From Pseudomonas marvdashtae (GTDB lineage Bacteria; Pseudomonadota; Gammaproteobacteria; Pseudomonadales; Pseudomonadaceae): a stretch of DNA of 64,000 nucleotides. Every line of letters starts with the position of its first letter. The first letter of the stretch is position 1. The position numbers and the translations under genes were made by a program. Location: positions 712,001 through 776,000 of the forward strand of contig NZ_JABWQX020000001.1 in the NCBI RefSeq assembly GCF_014268655.2, given 5' to 3'. The notes under the pieces are model-generated. The model did not search any database and was not told the origin of the DNA. It saw only the letters and a list, made by a program, of their open reading frames with translations. Shown here one piece after another: positions 63,261 through 64,000 of this stretch.

Positions 63261-64000
63261 GTGAACCCGGTAATCAAAAAATTCCAATTCGGTCAGTCGA
63301 CCGTTACCCTCGAGACTGGCCGTATCGCCCGTCAGGCCTCCGGCGCAGTGCTGGTCACCGTTGACGACGACGTCAGCGTATTGGTGACCGTTGTCGGTGC
63401 CAAGCAAGCCGATCCAGGCAAGGGCTTCTTCCCGCTGTCTGTTCATTACCAGGAAAAGACTTACGCTGCCGGTAAGATCCCTGGTGGTTTCTTCAAGCGC
63501 GAAGGCCGTCCTTCCGAGAAAGAAACCCTGACTTCCCGACTGATCGACCGTCCGATCCGTCCGCTTTTCCCTGAAGGCTTCATGAACGAAGTGCAGGTTG
63601 TCTGCACCGTCGTTTCCACCAGCAAGAAAACCGATCCGGACATCGCTGCGATGATCGGTACCTCGGCCGCCCTGGCCATCTCCGGCATTCCTTTCGATGG
63701 CCCGATCGGCGCTGCCCGCGTCGCGTTCCACGAAAGCACCGGCTACCTGCTGAACCCGACTTACGAACAACAGAAAGCTTCGAGCCTGGACATGGTCGTG
63801 GCCGGTACTTCGGAAGCCGTTCTGATGGTTGAATCGGAAGCCAAAGAGCTGACCGAAGACCAGATGTTGGGCGCAGTACTGTTTGCTCACGACGAGTTCC
63901 AGGTGGTGATCAACGCCGTTAAAGAACTGGCCGCTGAAGCTGCCAAGCCAACCTGGACCTGGGCTCCACAGCCAGAAGCCACCGCTCTGCTGGGCGCTAT
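63261..64000 (+). CDS. pnp: Polynucleotide phosphorylase, 5' part
   Basis: The gene starts at GTG 63261 ([20 protein letters not shown]) with AAGGTAGG upstream and runs off the right edge. The visible ~246 residues are the first RNase PH domain ([31 protein letters not shown]). It degrades RNA from the 3' end. It follows rpsO by 194 bp, the classic order. Confidence 0.96.
   Translation, partial: MNPVIKKFQFGQSTVTLETGRIARQASGAVLVTVDDDVSVLVTVVGAKQADPGKGFFPLSVHYQEKTYAAGKIPGGFFKREGRPSEKETLTSRLIDRPIRPLFPEGFMNEVQVVCTVVSTSKKTDPDIAAMIGTSAALAISGIPFDGPIGAARVAFHESTGYLLNPTYEQQKASSLDMVVAGTSEAVLMVESEAKELTEDQMLGAVLFAHDEFQVVINAVKELAAEAAKPTWTWAPQPEATALLGA

Overview
This window is a Pseudomonas chromosome segment, most likely from the P. 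fluorescens group. The evidence is the gene order (ssrA near smpB and the lactate genes; bamE, fur, recN, grpE, dnaK, dnaJ, dapB, carAB, greA; secG, tRNA-Leu, tRNA-fMet, rimP to pnp), the lldP-lldE-lldF-lldG-dld lactate operon, and GGGAGC...GCTCCC palindromes of the Pseudomonas REP type. Species assignment is inference.

Bases 1-23679 look like the right-hand part of a genomic island inserted at the 3' end of the tmRNA gene. A P4-type integrase (22235-23491) lies next to ssrA. The island carries, from left to right: the 3' part of a RecB-nuclease/SF1-helicase gene; an ankyrin-repeat gene; a WYL-domain regulator; a small membrane coiled-coil protein; an ADP-ribosylglycohydrolase; and a zinc-ribbon protein. 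Next comes a leftward operon of four large dynamin-like GTPase genes, the first fused to a patatin phospholipase and the second to Sel1 repeats. Facing away from it is a rightward four-gene operon that starts with a membrane-anchored small GTPase and continues with three unrecognised proteins. The island ends with a replication/recombination module: a DUF3987/YfjI-like ATPase, a protein whose gene carries iteron-like TGTCGCC repeats, a second tyrosine recombinase and a small unknown protein.

The patatin/dynamin cluster (5261-14949) and its divergent partner (15410-18042) are the most likely undescribed system. They combine lipid hydrolysis, four membrane-remodelling-type GTPases and a membrane-anchored GTPase. 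They sit in an island that also carries other genes often seen in antiphage islands (helicase-nuclease, WYL regulator, ADP-ribosylhydrolase). A role in phage defence or envelope stress is inference.

From 23679 to 64000 the sequence is ordinary core genome: tmRNA; a small secreted protein; the L- and D-lactate oxidation operon with permease and divergent lldR; smpB; a sodium-dependent transporter; ratA-rnfH; bamE; fur; recN with an SOS box; grpE-dnaK-dnaJ with a sigma-32 promoter; dapB; carA-carB-greA with a terminator in the carA leader; yhbY; rlmE; ftsH-folP-glmM-tpiA-secG; two tRNAs; and rimP-nusA-infB-rbfA-truB-rpsO-pnp, with pnp cut by the right edge.
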